Shown one piece after another: positions 9,750 to 19,054 of a DNA stretch of 64,000 bases (positions within the stretch are counted from its first letter, which is position 1; every line of letters begins with the position of its first letter). Location of the stretch: positions 62,001 through 126,000 of the forward strand of contig CACNCF010000002.1 of assembly GCA_902618795.1 (NCBI GenBank), written 5' to 3'. Source of the DNA: an uncultured Prochlorococcus sp. GTDB lineage: Bacteria; Cyanobacteriota; Cyanobacteriia; PCC-6307; Cyanobiaceae. The notes under the pieces were generated by a model that worked only from the letters and a program-made list of their open reading frames with translations, was not told the DNA's origin and did no database searches. The position numbers were made by a program, and so were the translations under genes.

Positions 9750-11531
9750 ATGGCTTTAAAAAAAGATAGTAACTCTCTTGGTAGTGGCCAGGAAAAGTCT
9801 AAGAATGAAGATTCTTCTTTACTAGAGTTCAAGAACTTAGATAACAAAAAAGAAATTGAATCTCAACAATTGGAAGTCTCGAAAGGAGATGATAATGAGA
9901 ATGGATTTCTCGATTTTGGGTTTAATCAATCGATCTTAAACTCGTTAATTAATAAAGGATATAAAAATCCAACTCCCATCCAAAAAGCTGCAATTCCCGA
10001 ACTTATGTTAGGCAGGGATTTACTAGGCCAAGCACAAACAGGAACAGGAAAGACTGCAGCTTTTGCATTACCATTAATAGAAAAACTTACAGGTAATAAA
10101 GAATTAAATGCCAAGGTTTTAGTTATGACTCCTACAAGAGAATTAGCAACTCAAGTGGCAGAATCTTTTAAAAGTTATAGTTCTGAATCTAGTAATTTTA
10201 AGACGGTTGCAATATATGGAGGTACTGACTATCGAAATCAAATTTCCGCATTAAAAAGAAAAGTTGATGTAGTAGTTGGGACCCCAGGCCGAATAATGGA
10301 TCATATAAGACAGGGGACTTTTAAAATTAAAGATATAAATTGTCTTGTTTTAGATGAGGCAGATGAAATGTTAAATATGGGTTTTCTTGAAGATATCGAA
10401 TGGATAATAGATCAACTACCGGAAAATAAACAGATGGTATTGTTTTCAGCAACAATGCCTAGTGAGATAAGAAATATAGCAAAAAAATATCTAAATGATC
10501 CCGCCGAAATATTAATCAAAAGCGTCAAAAAAGAAACTCAATTAATTTCGCAAAAATTTCTATATGTACAAAGGCATCATAAGTTAGATGCTTTAAAAAG
10601 AATACTAGAACTTAATAACGAGGGAGTAATTATTTTTGTTAGGACAAAACTACTTACTACTTCAATAGCTGAAGCTTTAGAGAATTCAGGTCATACTGTG
10701 GCAGTACTTAATGGAGATATACCTCAAAACCAAAGAGAAAATACTGTAGATAGATTGAAAAAAGGATTTATTAATATCCTTGTGGCAACTGATGTCGCAG
10801 CTAGAGGATTAGATGTTGAGAGGATAAAACTTGTTGTTAATTACGATTTTCCTTTTGACAAGGAAACATATACTCATAGAATTGGAAGGACTGGAAGGGC
10901 AGGCAGATCAGGAGAAGCAATTTTATTTGTTAATCAAAGAGAAAAACATTTTCTAAGAAATTTAGAAAACTCAACAAGAACCAAGATTGAAGAAATTAAT
11001 ATACCAAGCAATAAAATAATAAATGAAAAAAGGATGGAGAAACTTATAGATAATGTTAATGAGAGTTCTTTAGCTAAAGATGAAAATGAAGAAAATAAAG
11101 CTTTGATTATTGATGTACTAGATAATTTAAGAGAAAAATACTCTATGGATGACTCAAATATTGCAATGGCGGCGATTAATTTAGTAATAGGTAATAAATC
11201 ATTTTTTGTTAATGACGATGATTCTTGGATTAATAAACAAAATAATACTGATCGAAATAGATCAAATAGAAATAGTAATAATCGTATGAGAAATTCAAAT
11301 AGAAGAAATAATTATCAAAATGATTCTTTTGAAACCTACAAATTTAACTTTGGTAAATTTGATGGAGTTAGAATTGCAAATATTATATCCTCAATCTGTA
11401 ATTCAACTAACATAAATGGTAGATCCATAGGTAAGATACAGATTTTTAATGATTACAGTTTGGTAGATTTACCCAGAGATCTGCATAGAGAAACTAAAAA
11501 TAAATTAAAAAAAATTAAAGTCAGAAACTAG
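9750..11531 (+). CDS. deaD: DEAD-box ATP-dependent RNA helicase (CsdA/CrhR type)
   Basis: The 593-residue protein carries all core motifs in order: Q-motif PTPIQ, AQTGTGKT, PTRELA, GTPGR, DEAD within LDEADEMLNMGF, SAT, ARGLDV and HRIGRTGRAGR. After the two RecA-like domains comes a low-complexity linker rich in Asn and Arg, then a C-terminal DbpA-type RNA-binding domain. The N-terminal 60 residues are acidic and unusual. Such enzymes unwind structured RNA in ribosome assembly and cold adaptation; CrhR is the cyanobacterial counterpart. The hairpin before the start suggests post-transcriptional control. An independent promoter within the 138-base gap after recD is likely. Confidence 0.94.
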   Translation: MALKKDSNSLGSGQEKSKNEDSSLLEFKNLDNKKEIESQQLEVSKGDDNENGFLDFGFNQSILNSLINKGYKNPTPIQKAAIPELMLGRDLLGQAQTGTGKTAAFALPLIEKLTGNKELNAKVLVMTPTRELATQVAESFKSYSSESSNFKTVAIYGGTDYRNQISALKRKVDVVVGTPGRIMDHIRQGTFKIKDINCLVLDEADEMLNMGFLEDIEWIIDQLPENKQMVLFSATMPSEIRNIAKKYLNDPAEILIKSVKKETQLISQKFLYVQRHHKLDALKRILELNNEGVIIFVRTKLLTTSIAEALENSGHTVAVLNGDIPQNQRENTVDRLKKGFINILVATDVAARGLDVERIKLVVNYDFPFDKETYTHRIGRTGRAGRSGEAILFVNQREKHFLRNLENSTRTKIEEINIPSNKIINEKRMEKLIDNVNESSLAKDENEENKALIIDVLDNLREKYSMDDSNIAMAAINLVIGNKSFFVNDDDSWINKQNNTDRNRSNRNSNNRMRNSNRRNNYQNDSFETYKFNFGKFDGVRIANIISSICNSTNINGRSIGKIQIFNDYSLVDLPRDLHRETKNKLKKIKVRN

Positions 11532-11540
11532 TGATAGAGA

Positions 11541-11834
11541 ATGAAAGCTAGCAAATATAAATTCTTTATTTTTGTGAATCTGATATTACTATTCAACTCC
11601 TTTAATAGTTATTATTTAGCCCAAACGAAACAAAATTCAATCATAAAATTATTTTGTCTTCAGAGTGTCAAAGAGGAGATGATGAAAGCAGAAATGGTAT
11701 ATAGTGAAGAAATTGCGAATGAAACTTGTGATTGTTACTACGAAGAATTTATGCAAACTGCAAGTCATCAAGATGCAAAAACAAAATGTAAATTAGAAAC
11801 TAAAGAAAATTTAAATCATAATAGAAAAATTTGA
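11541..11834 (+). CDS. Small secreted cysteine-containing protein, unknown function
   Basis: The 97-residue product starts with a basic MKASKYK and a hydrophobic run of about 20 residues ending near YYLAQ, which looks like a signal peptide or a single membrane anchor. The mature part is hydrophilic and holds four cysteines (FCLQS, ETCDCYY, TKCKLE), a spacing that could allow disulfides in the periplasm. No family is recognised. It begins 9 bases after the helicase gene and its stop region lies just before the ABC exporter start, so all three may be one transcript. Confidence 0.6.
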   Translation: MKASKYKFFIFVNLILLFNSFNSYYLAQTKQNSIIKLFCLQSVKEEMMKAEMVYSEEIANETCDCYYEEFMQTASHQDAKTKCKLETKENLNHNRKI

Positions 11835-11845
11835 TTATTATTTTT

Positions 11846-13618
11846 ATGAGGTTAAAGAACAATCAAAATCCAATAATTAGACTTTATTTAAATCTGATTG
11901 AGGAAAGAAGGTTATTATTTTTTGCTTTTCTTAGTTCCATAATTAATAAAATATTAGATTTAGCTCCTCCTGTAATAATTGGTCTTGCAGTGGATATCGT
12001 TGTTAATGAACAGAATTCATGGATTGCTGGTTTTGGAATAAAAGAAGTTCCAGCACAATTGATTTTTCTTGCATTTGCTTCAGGAATAGTTTGGTCTGGG
12101 GAATCCTCTTTTGAATATTTATATTCGATTTTATGGAGAAATTTAGCTCAGCTATCGCAACATAAATTAAGAATAAAAGCATATGAGCATATCCAGGAAT
12201 TAGATATGGATTTTTTTGAAAATGATAATACTGGAAGGCTATTATCTATTTTGAATGATGATATAAATCAACTCGAGAGATTTCTAGACCAAGGGGCTAA
12301 TCAGATTATTCAATTATTTATAACAGTCTTAATCATTGGGGGTACTATGATTTTTGTCGCTCCAAAAATCGCTTTATTTGCTTTCTTTCCTATTCCAATT
12401 ATATTTTTAGGATCAATTAAATTTCAAAGGAAGCTTGCTCCAAAATACAGAGATGTTAGAAATAAAGCTGGACTGTTGGCATCAAGGCTTAATAATAATT
12501 TAAGTGGAATTCTAACCATAAAAAGTTTTACTAAAGAAAAATGGGAACTAAATAGATTAAATAAAGAAAGTCTCGATTATCAAAGAAGTAATAAGGCTGC
12601 AATAAAATTATCTTCTGCTTTTATCCCTCTTATAAGATTTGCAATTTTATTTGCTTTTATAGCGATTCTATTAATTGGAGGTTTCCAAACTTGGAATAAG
12701 ACACTTGATGTAGGTACGTATAGTTTTTTAGTGTTTATTACACAAAGACTATTATGGCCTTTAACTACTTTGGGGCATGTTTTAGATGATTTTCAGAGAT
12801 CTATGGCTTCAATAGATAGAGTAATTGATCTCATAGATACGCCTATAAAAATAAAAGATGGAAAAATAAAAATTGAACCTAAAGATATCAAAGGAGAAAT
12901 TATTTTTAATAATGTAAATTTTAATTATCCTGGACGAGATTTAACTTTAAAAAAAATAAATTTTAAAATTGAAAATAACTCAACATTAGGAATTGTTGGT
13001 TTAACAGGTTCTGGGAAAAGTACAATAATAAAACTACTACTTAGAATTTACGATAGTAATAATGGGTCAATAACCTTGGATGGGGTTTCTATTAAAGAAA
13101 TAAATTTGAGGGATTTAAGAAAGTGTATCTCTTTAGTAAGTCAAGAAACTTATTTATTTCATGGCAGTGTACAAGAAAATATTGCTTATGGCTCAATCAA
13201 CCCAAGTCTTAAAGATATTATTAAAGCTTCAAAGATTGCGGAAGCTCATAAATTTATTGAACAATTACCAGATGGTTATAAAACTATAGTGGGGGAAAGG
13301 GGCCAAAGGCTCTCAGGGGGGCAACGTCAAAGAATTGCCTTGGCGAGAGCTGTTTTAAAGGATGCTCCAATATTAATATTAGATGAAGCTACAGCTTCAG
13401 TTGATAATGAAACAGAGGCTTTAATTCAAAAATCGTTATCTAAAATCACAAAAGAAAGAACAACTATAGTAATAGCTCATAGATTAAGTACTATAAAAAA
13501 TGCGGATAATATTGTAGTTATTGATAAAGGTAAAATAGTTGAAAGCGGGAAACATGAAAAACTATTAGATCAGAACAAAATATATGCTGATTTGTGGAAT
13601 GTTCAAGTAGGAATCTAG
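11846..13618 (+). CDS. ABC exporter, fused permease and ATPase (MsbA/multidrug type)
   Basis: The protein is a half-transporter with an N-terminal six-helix membrane domain (about residues 15-320) and a C-terminal nucleotide-binding domain. The latter shows Walker A GLTGSGKST, signature LSGGQRQRIALARA, Walker B ILILDEATASVD and the H-loop IVIAHRLST. It would act as a homodimer exporting lipids or amphiphilic compounds; the substrate is unknown. I chose the ATG five codons inside the tracked frame because the tracked TTG overlaps the previous stop codon, and MRLKNNQ is a normal cytosolic start. The product is then 590 residues, typical for the family. Confidence 0.9.
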   Translation: MRLKNNQNPIIRLYLNLIEERRLLFFAFLSSIINKILDLAPPVIIGLAVDIVVNEQNSWIAGFGIKEVPAQLIFLAFASGIVWSGESSFEYLYSILWRNLAQLSQHKLRIKAYEHIQELDMDFFENDNTGRLLSILNDDINQLERFLDQGANQIIQLFITVLIIGGTMIFVAPKIALFAFFPIPIIFLGSIKFQRKLAPKYRDVRNKAGLLASRLNNNLSGILTIKSFTKEKWELNRLNKESLDYQRSNKAAIKLSSAFIPLIRFAILFAFIAILLIGGFQTWNKTLDVGTYSFLVFITQRLLWPLTTLGHVLDDFQRSMASIDRVIDLIDTPIKIKDGKIKIEPKDIKGEIIFNNVNFNYPGRDLTLKKINFKIENNSTLGIVGLTGSGKSTIIKLLLRIYDSNNGSITLDGVSIKEINLRDLRKCISLVSQETYLFHGSVQENIAYGSINPSLKDIIKASKIAEAHKFIEQLPDGYKTIVGERGQRLSGGQRQRIALARAVLKDAPILILDEATASVDNETEALIQKSLSKITKERTTIVIAHRLSTIKNADNIVVIDKGKIVESGKHEKLLDQNKIYADLWNVQVGI

Positions 13619-13632
13619 TATGAATTCCTAAT

Positions 13633-14190
13633 CTATATTAAGAAGTTAAATGATTCAATTACATTACTAAACATACCATCAACTTTATTCCACCTTTCTT
13701 CATTTGTTCCCACAGCGAAAGTGTAAAGTGTTCCTCTATCAATTACGACAGTAGCTAATTCATGTCTTGCCTGTTCATTTAAATTTAATTCATACTCTAA
13801 ATCATAGAAAATATGATTGGATGCCTCCCTCTTATTAGCATTTATAAGATTTACCTCTCTACCTGAACCTTCTGGAGCAATGACTTTATCAATTAATGTT
13901 TGACCTACTTCACTTGGGCTTCCTAATTGCTCTAATTGAACCTCTTTATTGACATCAGAAATAACCAAACTTAAGGTCTCATTACTATTTATTAAATCAT
14001 GATAAATAATTTCAGGTCCTCCATCGACTTTTACTCTAGTCCATCCTGTTGGATACAAAAAGGCATATCTTCCATCTGGACTTTGATAAGCTTCTAATCC
14101 CGCATTTAGTCCGCCACTACAAGCACTCAGTGTTAAGCACAAAAAAACCAAAAATAAATATTTGAAAGGGTTAAATTTAATATTGTTCAT
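13633..14190 (-). CDS. PsbP-like lumenal lipoprotein (CyanoP)
   Basis: This 185-residue protein starts with a lipoprotein signal peptide and lipobox LSAC, with Cys24 as the expected lipidated residue. The mature part begins with YQSPDGRYAFLYPTGW, the hallmark start of the PsbP fold, and ends with a F-x-V-G-T-x-E-x-x-W segment also typical of it. CyanoP attaches to the lumenal side of photosystem II and is thought to help early assembly rather than water oxidation itself. It lies alone on the minus strand, convergent with the ABC exporter and divergent from recR. Confidence 0.87.
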   Translation of the reverse strand: MNNIKFNPFKYLFLVFLCLTLSACSGGLNAGLEAYQSPDGRYAFLYPTGWTRVKVDGGPEIIYHDLINSNETLSLVISDVNKEVQLEQLGSPSEVGQTLIDKVIAPEGSGREVNLINANKREASNHIFYDLEYELNLNEQARHELATVVIDRGTLYTFAVGTNEERWNKVDGMFSNVIESFNFLI

Positions 14191-14293
14191 TTTGTTTGAA
14201 ATTACTAACTAAAAACATAATAAGACATTAAAAGCAAACAATTATGGCAATTCGGAATTTTGCGTCTAAATTATCTCTAGAAATAGTTTAATT

Positions 14294-14893
14294 TTGATTA
14301 CTTATACCAAACCACTTTCAAAATTAATCGGTCATTTTGAGAAATTCCCAGGGATTGGTCCAAGAACAGCGCAACGATTAGCCCTGTTTATTTTAAAACA
14401 ACCTGAAAGTACAATAAGAGAATTTTCAAAGGCTCTGTTAGAAGCACATAGTAATGTTGGTCGTTGCAAAAAATGTTTCAATTTGACTTCAGAAGATGAA
14501 TGCGAGATTTGTAGAAATACTGAAAGAAATCAAAAACTAATCTGTGTAGTAGCAGAAACTAAAGACTTGCTTGCTTTGGAGCGCGCCAGAGAATTTAAAG
14601 GTGTTTACCATGTTATTGGTGGTTTAATATCCCCAATGGATTCTGTTGGCCCCGAACTCTTAGAAATAAGAAGCTTGGTAGAAAGAGTTAGTAAGTCTGA
14701 AATTGATGAGATTATATTGGCATTGACCCCAAGTGTTGAGGGAGATACAACAAGTCTTTATATTGGAAAATTGTTAGCCCCTTTTACTAAAGTTACGAGG
14801 ATTGCATATGGTCTCCCAATGGGCAGTGAACTTGAATATGTTGATGAAGTTACACTTGCAAGGGCCTTAGAAGGCAGAACAAAACTAAATTAG
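14294..14893 (+). CDS. recR: Recombination protein RecR
   Basis: The 199-residue protein has the full RecR layout: helix-hairpin-helix [13 protein letters not shown] near the start, a zinc site with C-x2-C and C-x2-C (CKKC and CEIC), then a Toprim domain and the C-terminal [21 protein letters not shown]. RecR acts with RecO and RecF to load RecA on single-strand gaps. A TTG start is used; moving the start inward would remove part of the conserved N-terminal helix. It is followed 3 bases later by lipA. With recBCD upstream, this organism encodes both the gap and the break repair entry routes. Confidence 0.95.
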   Translation: MITYTKPLSKLIGHFEKFPGIGPRTAQRLALFILKQPESTIREFSKALLEAHSNVGRCKKCFNLTSEDECEICRNTERNQKLICVVAETKDLLALERAREFKGVYHVIGGLISPMDSVGPELLEIRSLVERVSKSEIDEIILALTPSVEGDTTSLYIGKLLAPFTKVTRIAYGLPMGSELEYVDEVTLARALEGRTKLN

Positions 14894-14896
14894 ACA

Positions 14897-15796
14897 ATGA
14901 GAGACAATAATCTAATCAAAAAAGAAAAAATCTTAAGACTTCCCTCTTGGATTAAATTTCCTATTAGTAAAGCTTCAGAATTCGAAAAAATACAAACACT
15001 CATCAAAAAATCAAATATTCATACTATTTGTGAAGAAGCAAGATGTCCAAATAGAGCAGAATGTTATGCCTCAGGAACAGCTACTTTCTTACTGGGTGGA
15101 TCGATATGTTCTCGTTCATGTGCTTTTTGTCAGGTAAATAAAGGTAGACCTAGTTCTATCAATATTGATGAATGTACTCAAGTCGCTGAAGCAGTGAAAG
15201 TTCTAAATTTGAAATATGTTGTTTTGACATCTGTAGCTAGAGACGATCTCCCTGATCATGGTGCAAATTTATTTATATCTACAATGGATGAGATTAGAAA
15301 AATTGATTCAACAATTAAAATTGAAGTTTTAACTCCTGATTTATGGGGTGGAGGCAAAAATCTTTATGAAACAAATAACCTTCAGACTGAGAGATTGAAG
15401 ATGATTTTAGAAAAAGATCCAATATGCTTTAATCATAATCTTGAAACTGTTGAAAGACTGCAAAAAGAAGTTAGGAGGGGTGCAAATTATAAAAAATCCC
15501 TTAGTTTACTCAAAAAGTCAAAGGATATTGCTCCTCATATTCAAACTAAATCAGGCATTATGTTAGGACTTGGGGAAACATTGGATGAAATAAAAAATAC
15601 AATTTATGATCTTAAAAAAATAGATTGTGATCAAATTACAATTGGCCAATATTTAAGACCCTCATTCAATCATTTGGCAGTTAAGAAATATTGGGATCCA
15701 TCAGAGTTTGAATATTTATATCGTTTCTCTAAGGAATTAGGATTCAAAAAAGTATCTTCTGGCCCTTTAGTTAGAAGTAGTTATCACGCGGGTTAA
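14897..15796 (+). CDS. lipA: Lipoyl synthase
   Basis: The 299-residue radical SAM enzyme inserts two sulfurs into protein-bound octanoyl groups. Both iron-sulfur clusters are supported: the auxiliary cluster motif C-x4-C-x5-C appears as CEEARCPNRAEC, and the radical SAM motif C-x3-C-x2-C as CSRSCAFC. The C-terminal RSSYHAG carries the conserved serine that ligates the auxiliary cluster. Length is standard. The stop overlaps the end of a convergent unknown gene by 4 bases. It lies 3 bases behind recR, a pairing that looks operonic but has no known functional reason. Confidence 0.95.
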   Translation: MRDNNLIKKEKILRLPSWIKFPISKASEFEKIQTLIKKSNIHTICEEARCPNRAECYASGTATFLLGGSICSRSCAFCQVNKGRPSSINIDECTQVAEAVKVLNLKYVVLTSVARDDLPDHGANLFISTMDEIRKIDSTIKIEVLTPDLWGGGKNLYETNNLQTERLKMILEKDPICFNHNLETVERLQKEVRRGANYKKSLSLLKKSKDIAPHIQTKSGIMLGLGETLDEIKNTIYDLKKIDCDQITIGQYLRPSFNHLAVKKYWDPSEFEYLYRFSKELGFKKVSSGPLVRSSYHAG

Positions 15797-16293
15797 CTCT
15801 CTTCAATTAAAGAGAGTTTCTTTTCAAGTCTTTTCAATATGGAAATACATTCCCCGTTCATAAGTGTACCTGCACCTCCCCAAACCAATCTTAATAAAAG
15901 ATCTACTGGGCTAGAACCAACTTCTTTGACAATTTTGAATCCTATTAACTTGAAATATCTTACAAGTTTTTTACTATATCCTTCGCTATCAAAAATAGCT
16001 AAAAGTCTTACTTTGTTGCTTGATTTTTTTTCAATTGCCCAAGCCATAGTTGTTGCCCATATTAATTCCGAAACAAAAGCAGGAGCTTTACTAAGGATTC
16101 TTAATGTATCAAGCTGAATACCTTGTTTATCTAAATAAGTCCAACCTTTCATTTCGGCCCAAATCTTAATGATGTTTTCTTTCTGTTCTGCTACAACGAT
16201 TCTAAAGAAACATAATCCTAGAGTTTCTCTAACTTGAATTTTAATTAATAATCCAATTGCACTTGAGATTTTTTCTAATTTTTCAACTTTCAT
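15793..16293 (-). CDS. Conserved-looking protein of unknown function, possibly GNAT-related
   Basis: The 166-residue product has no motif that I can name with certainty. The segment VRLLAIFDSEGYSKKLVRYFKLIGFKIV resembles the last part of a GNAT acetyltransferase fold, where a helix precedes an LGF-like strand, but the acetyl-CoA binding R/Q-x-x-G-x-G/A loop is not visible. A well-structured mix of hydrophobic and charged residues, and a position 11 bases behind trhO at the end of the lysA-cdaA-uppS-bioB-trhO run, support it as a real gene. Its 3' end overlaps lipA by 4 bases on the opposite strand. Confidence 0.7.
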   Translation of the reverse strand: MKVEKLEKISSAIGLLIKIQVRETLGLCFFRIVVAEQKENIIKIWAEMKGWTYLDKQGIQLDTLRILSKAPAFVSELIWATTMAWAIEKKSSNKVRLLAIFDSEGYSKKLVRYFKLIGFKIVKEVGSSPVDLLLRLVWGGAGTLMNGECISILKRLEKKLSLIEES

Positions 16294-16304
16294 TATTTTG
16301 AAAA

Positions 16305-17237
16305 TTAAGCCTTATAGATTTTATGATTTTCCACTTTTAATCTATCGATCTGTTTTTGTCTTTCTTCAAACCTTTTCCTATCATCATCACTGAATTGGTC
16401 TATGCAGAAATGACATTGGATACCCTTTATATATTCTTTTCTTTCTTGATCTTGAATTGAAACTGGCATCCCACATGCATGACAAATCGAGTAGGAGCCT
16501 TTTTCTAATTCTTGATCTAAAGCAACTCTTTTATCAAAAACATAACATTCACCTTTAAATAAGTTTTTTTCTTTTGGTATATCATTAAGGTATTGAAGGA
16601 TGCCCCCTTGTAGGTGATAAATATTTTTATAACCTTTCTTTTTTAGCAAACTAGTAGCTTTTTCACATCTTATTCCTCCGGTACAAAACATTGCTATATT
16701 TGCAGACTCTTTATTTTCTAAATGGGCATCTAAATGATCATCTACCCACTTGGGGAATTCGCTAAAGTTTCTAGTATTTGGGTTTATAGAGTTCTTAAAT
16801 GTACCTATAGAAACCTCATAATGATTTCTAGTATCAATGACTATTGTATTTTGATTTTTTATTAACCTATTCCAATCAGCTGAGTCTATATAGGTCCCAT
16901 TATTTTCAGAAGGGTTTATTTCAGGGACACCCATGGTAACTATTTCTTTCTTGATTTTTATTTTTAATTTTTTGAAGACTTTCATTTTTGAAAAGTTTAC
17001 TTTAATATTCAAATTCCCATTAGCTGCATATTTATTAATTAAATTGATAACAATATCAATTACATTTTTCTCAGCACAAATAGTTCCATTAATGCCTTCA
17101 CTTGCAAAAATTAATAAACCTGAAAGATCTTTTTCATTTTCGATTTCTAATAATTTATTTTTTAGATCAAGAATTAAGTTTTCTTGAAATGGGAAGAAAG
17201 AGTAAAGAGAAACTATTTTATAATTTTTGCCTTTCAT
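16305..17237 (-). CDS. trhO: tRNA uridine(34) hydroxylase, rhodanese family
   Basis: This 310-residue protein has an N-terminal acylphosphatase-like domain and a central rhodanese domain with the active-site loop [10 protein letters not shown], then a C-terminal region with cysteine pairs (CHACG and CHFC) that may bind metal. This layout is that of YceA/TrhO, which uses oxygen to hydroxylate U34 of certain tRNAs towards 5-carboxymethoxy- or methoxyuridine. Its start codon overlaps the bioB stop in an ATGA arrangement, which suggests translational coupling. Older annotations call it a UPF0176 rhodanese protein. Confidence 0.9.
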   Translation of the reverse strand: MKGKNYKIVSLYSFFPFQENLILDLKNKLLEIENEKDLSGLLIFASEGINGTICAEKNVIDIVINLINKYAANGNLNIKVNFSKMKVFKKLKIKIKKEIVTMGVPEINPSENNGTYIDSADWNRLIKNQNTIVIDTRNHYEVSIGTFKNSINPNTRNFSEFPKWVDDHLDAHLENKESANIAMFCTGGIRCEKATSLLKKKGYKNIYHLQGGILQYLNDIPKEKNLFKGECYVFDKRVALDQELEKGSYSICHACGMPVSIQDQERKEYIKGIQCHFCIDQFSDDDRKRFEERQKQIDRLKVENHKIYKA

Positions 17238-18241
17238 AAAGTAGATACTGTTTTTTCACAAGTTTCAAAATTTTTGTTAAATGATACTCCAACCTCTTTA
17301 AGAAGTTTTCTGTCTGATTGAAAAGATGGATTTGAAGTTGTGAGTAACTCATCTCCATAGAAAATTGAATTTGCACCACATTGAAAACATAAAATTTGAG
17401 CTTCTTTTGAAAGCTTCTCTCGCCCTGCACTTAATCTTATTTTACTTTTAGGCATAAGAATTCTTGCTGTAGCTATCATCCTTATCATTTCAATAGAATC
17501 AATTTCCTGATTATCTTCTAAACCAGTTCCTTCAATAGCTACTAATGAATTTACAGGAACACTTTCAGGGTGTGGATTCATGTTTGAAAGCACTTCTAAA
17601 AGAGATGCTCTATCGCCATTAGTTTCACCCAAGCCTATTATCCCTCCACAACAAACATTTATTCCTGCATTTCTTACTCTTTTTATAGTATCTAGTCTGT
17701 CTTGATAAGTTCTAGTCGTAATAATATTTTTATAATATTCAGGACTAGTATCAAGATTGTGGTTATACGCGGTTAAACCTGCATCAGCCAGTCTAGAAGC
17801 TTGTTCTTCTGTAAGCATCCCAGCAGTAACGCATGCTTCCATCCCTAAATCTCTTACACCGCTAACCATCTCTAACATTGCATTAAAAGATTTCCCATCT
17901 CTAATTTCTCTCCACGCCCAACCCATGCAAAACCTATCGGCACCCTCATTTTTTGCTATTTGAGCTCTTGCTAAAACCTCCTCTACTTGAAATTGTGGAT
18001 GACTTTTGATTTCGCTAGCACTATAAATTGACTGGCTACAGTATGAACAATTTTCCTCACATCCTCCAGTTTTTACGCTGAACAATGAAGCTAATTGAAT
18101 GTCATATTTGTTAAATTTCCTGTGAACAGTTTGTGATTCCCACATTAAATCAATAAGAGGCATATTAAGTATTTCCAATATCTCCTCTTTATTCCAATTG
18201 AACCTAATTTCTCTTAATAAATGATTATTCGAATTAGCCAT
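17234..18241 (-). CDS. bioB: Biotin synthase
   Basis: The 335-residue radical SAM enzyme adds sulfur to dethiobiotin. The cluster motif C-x3-C-x2-C appears as CEENCSYC, followed by QS and the conserved NHNLD (here [12 protein letters not shown]), and later GGIIGLGE and the SAGRE segment that positions the [2Fe-2S] cluster. Length fits the family. It lies 6 bases after uppS and overlaps trhO by 4 bases. No other biotin genes are in the window, so its position in this operon is by genome history rather than pathway. Confidence 0.96.
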   Translation of the reverse strand: MANSNNHLLREIRFNWNKEEILEILNMPLIDLMWESQTVHRKFNKYDIQLASLFSVKTGGCEENCSYCSQSIYSASEIKSHPQFQVEEVLARAQIAKNEGADRFCMGWAWREIRDGKSFNAMLEMVSGVRDLGMEACVTAGMLTEEQASRLADAGLTAYNHNLDTSPEYYKNIITTRTYQDRLDTIKRVRNAGINVCCGGIIGLGETNGDRASLLEVLSNMNPHPESVPVNSLVAIEGTGLEDNQEIDSIEMIRMIATARILMPKSKIRLSAGREKLSKEAQILCFQCGANSIFYGDELLTTSNPSFQSDRKLLKEVGVSFNKNFETCEKTVSTL

Positions 18242-18247
18242 TTTTCA

Positions 18248-19051
18248 TTAGGTAGAATATTGAGAATCTTCAAAAGATTCATTTGGTAATGATTCTATAC
18301 CGCCGAAACGTCTATTTCTTGATTGGTAGTCGATTATCGCTTTAAGAAATTCATGCTCATTGAACTCTGGCCAAAGTACGTCGGAAATATAAATTTCTGA
18401 ATATGCTAATTGCCATAATAAAAAATTACTTATCCTTTTTTCGCCACTAGTTCTTATTAGTAATTCTGGATCCTTAATATCTCCGGTTAATAGCTTTGAA
18501 TTAAATAATTCTTCATTGATTTCACTTGGTTTTATTTCCCCAGCAGAAGATTTTAATGCTAGTTCTTTTGCAACTTTTACTATTTCTTGTCTACCTCCGT
18601 AATTAACACAAACATTGAATAAAAATTTATTGTTGTTTTTAGTAAGTGATTCTGAACTAGAGATTATTTCTTTTAAATTTTTTGGGAAAGGAGTTAAATC
18701 TCCAATAAATTTTATTTTTGTTGATTCTTCATGTATCTCTCTAATTTCGTTTTTTAAAACTTCGCTAAAAAGATTTATAAGAAAATCAACTTCTTTTGTT
18801 GGTCTTGTCCAATTCTCAGTTGAAAAAGCATAAACAGTAATTACTTTACAACCTAAATTTTTTGCAGTTTTAAGAATTTTTTTTAATACACCAACGCCCT
18901 GTTTATGTCCAAATGATCGGGGTAAACCTTTTCTAGTCGCCCATCTCCCATTGCCGTCCATAATTATTGCTACATGTTTAGGCAATTTTTGCTTATCTAT
19001 TTTCATTAATAAGTCACTAATTTTATCGTCTATTACTTTTTCTAAACTCAT
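18248..19051 (-). CDS. uppS: Undecaprenyl diphosphate synthase (cis-isoprenyl transferase)
   Basis: This 267-residue cis-prenyltransferase shows MDGNGRWA with the catalytic Asp, GHKQG, the YAFSTENW block, NVCVNYGGRQEI, and the C-terminal DPELLIRTSGEKRISNFLLWQLAYSE signature in which the Arg and Ser residues bind isopentenyl diphosphate. It makes the C55 lipid carrier for peptidoglycan and polysaccharide export. It follows cdaA after only 3 bases, and lysA is upstream, so lipid carrier and diaminopimelate/lysine genes surround the c-di-AMP synthase. Confidence 0.95.
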   Translation of the reverse strand: MSLEKVIDDKISDLLMKIDKQKLPKHVAIIMDGNGRWATRKGLPRSFGHKQGVGVLKKILKTAKNLGCKVITVYAFSTENWTRPTKEVDFLINLFSEVLKNEIREIHEESTKIKFIGDLTPFPKNLKEIISSSESLTKNNNKFLFNVCVNYGGRQEIVKVAKELALKSSAGEIKPSEINEELFNSKLLTGDIKDPELLIRTSGEKRISNFLLWQLAYSEIYISDVLWPEFNEHEFLKAIIDYQSRNRRFGGIESLPNESFEDSQYST

Positions 19052-19054
19052 TGG

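Noticed and set aside
11831-11845. TTG start for the ABC exporter at 11831
   Set aside because: It overlaps the previous stop codon and adds only MIIIF before a normal ATG.
13608-13630. Inverted repeat TAGGAAT/ATTCCTA spanning the ends of the ABC exporter and PsbP-like genes
   Set aside because: It is 7 bases with no T-run on either side, so a terminator is not supported.
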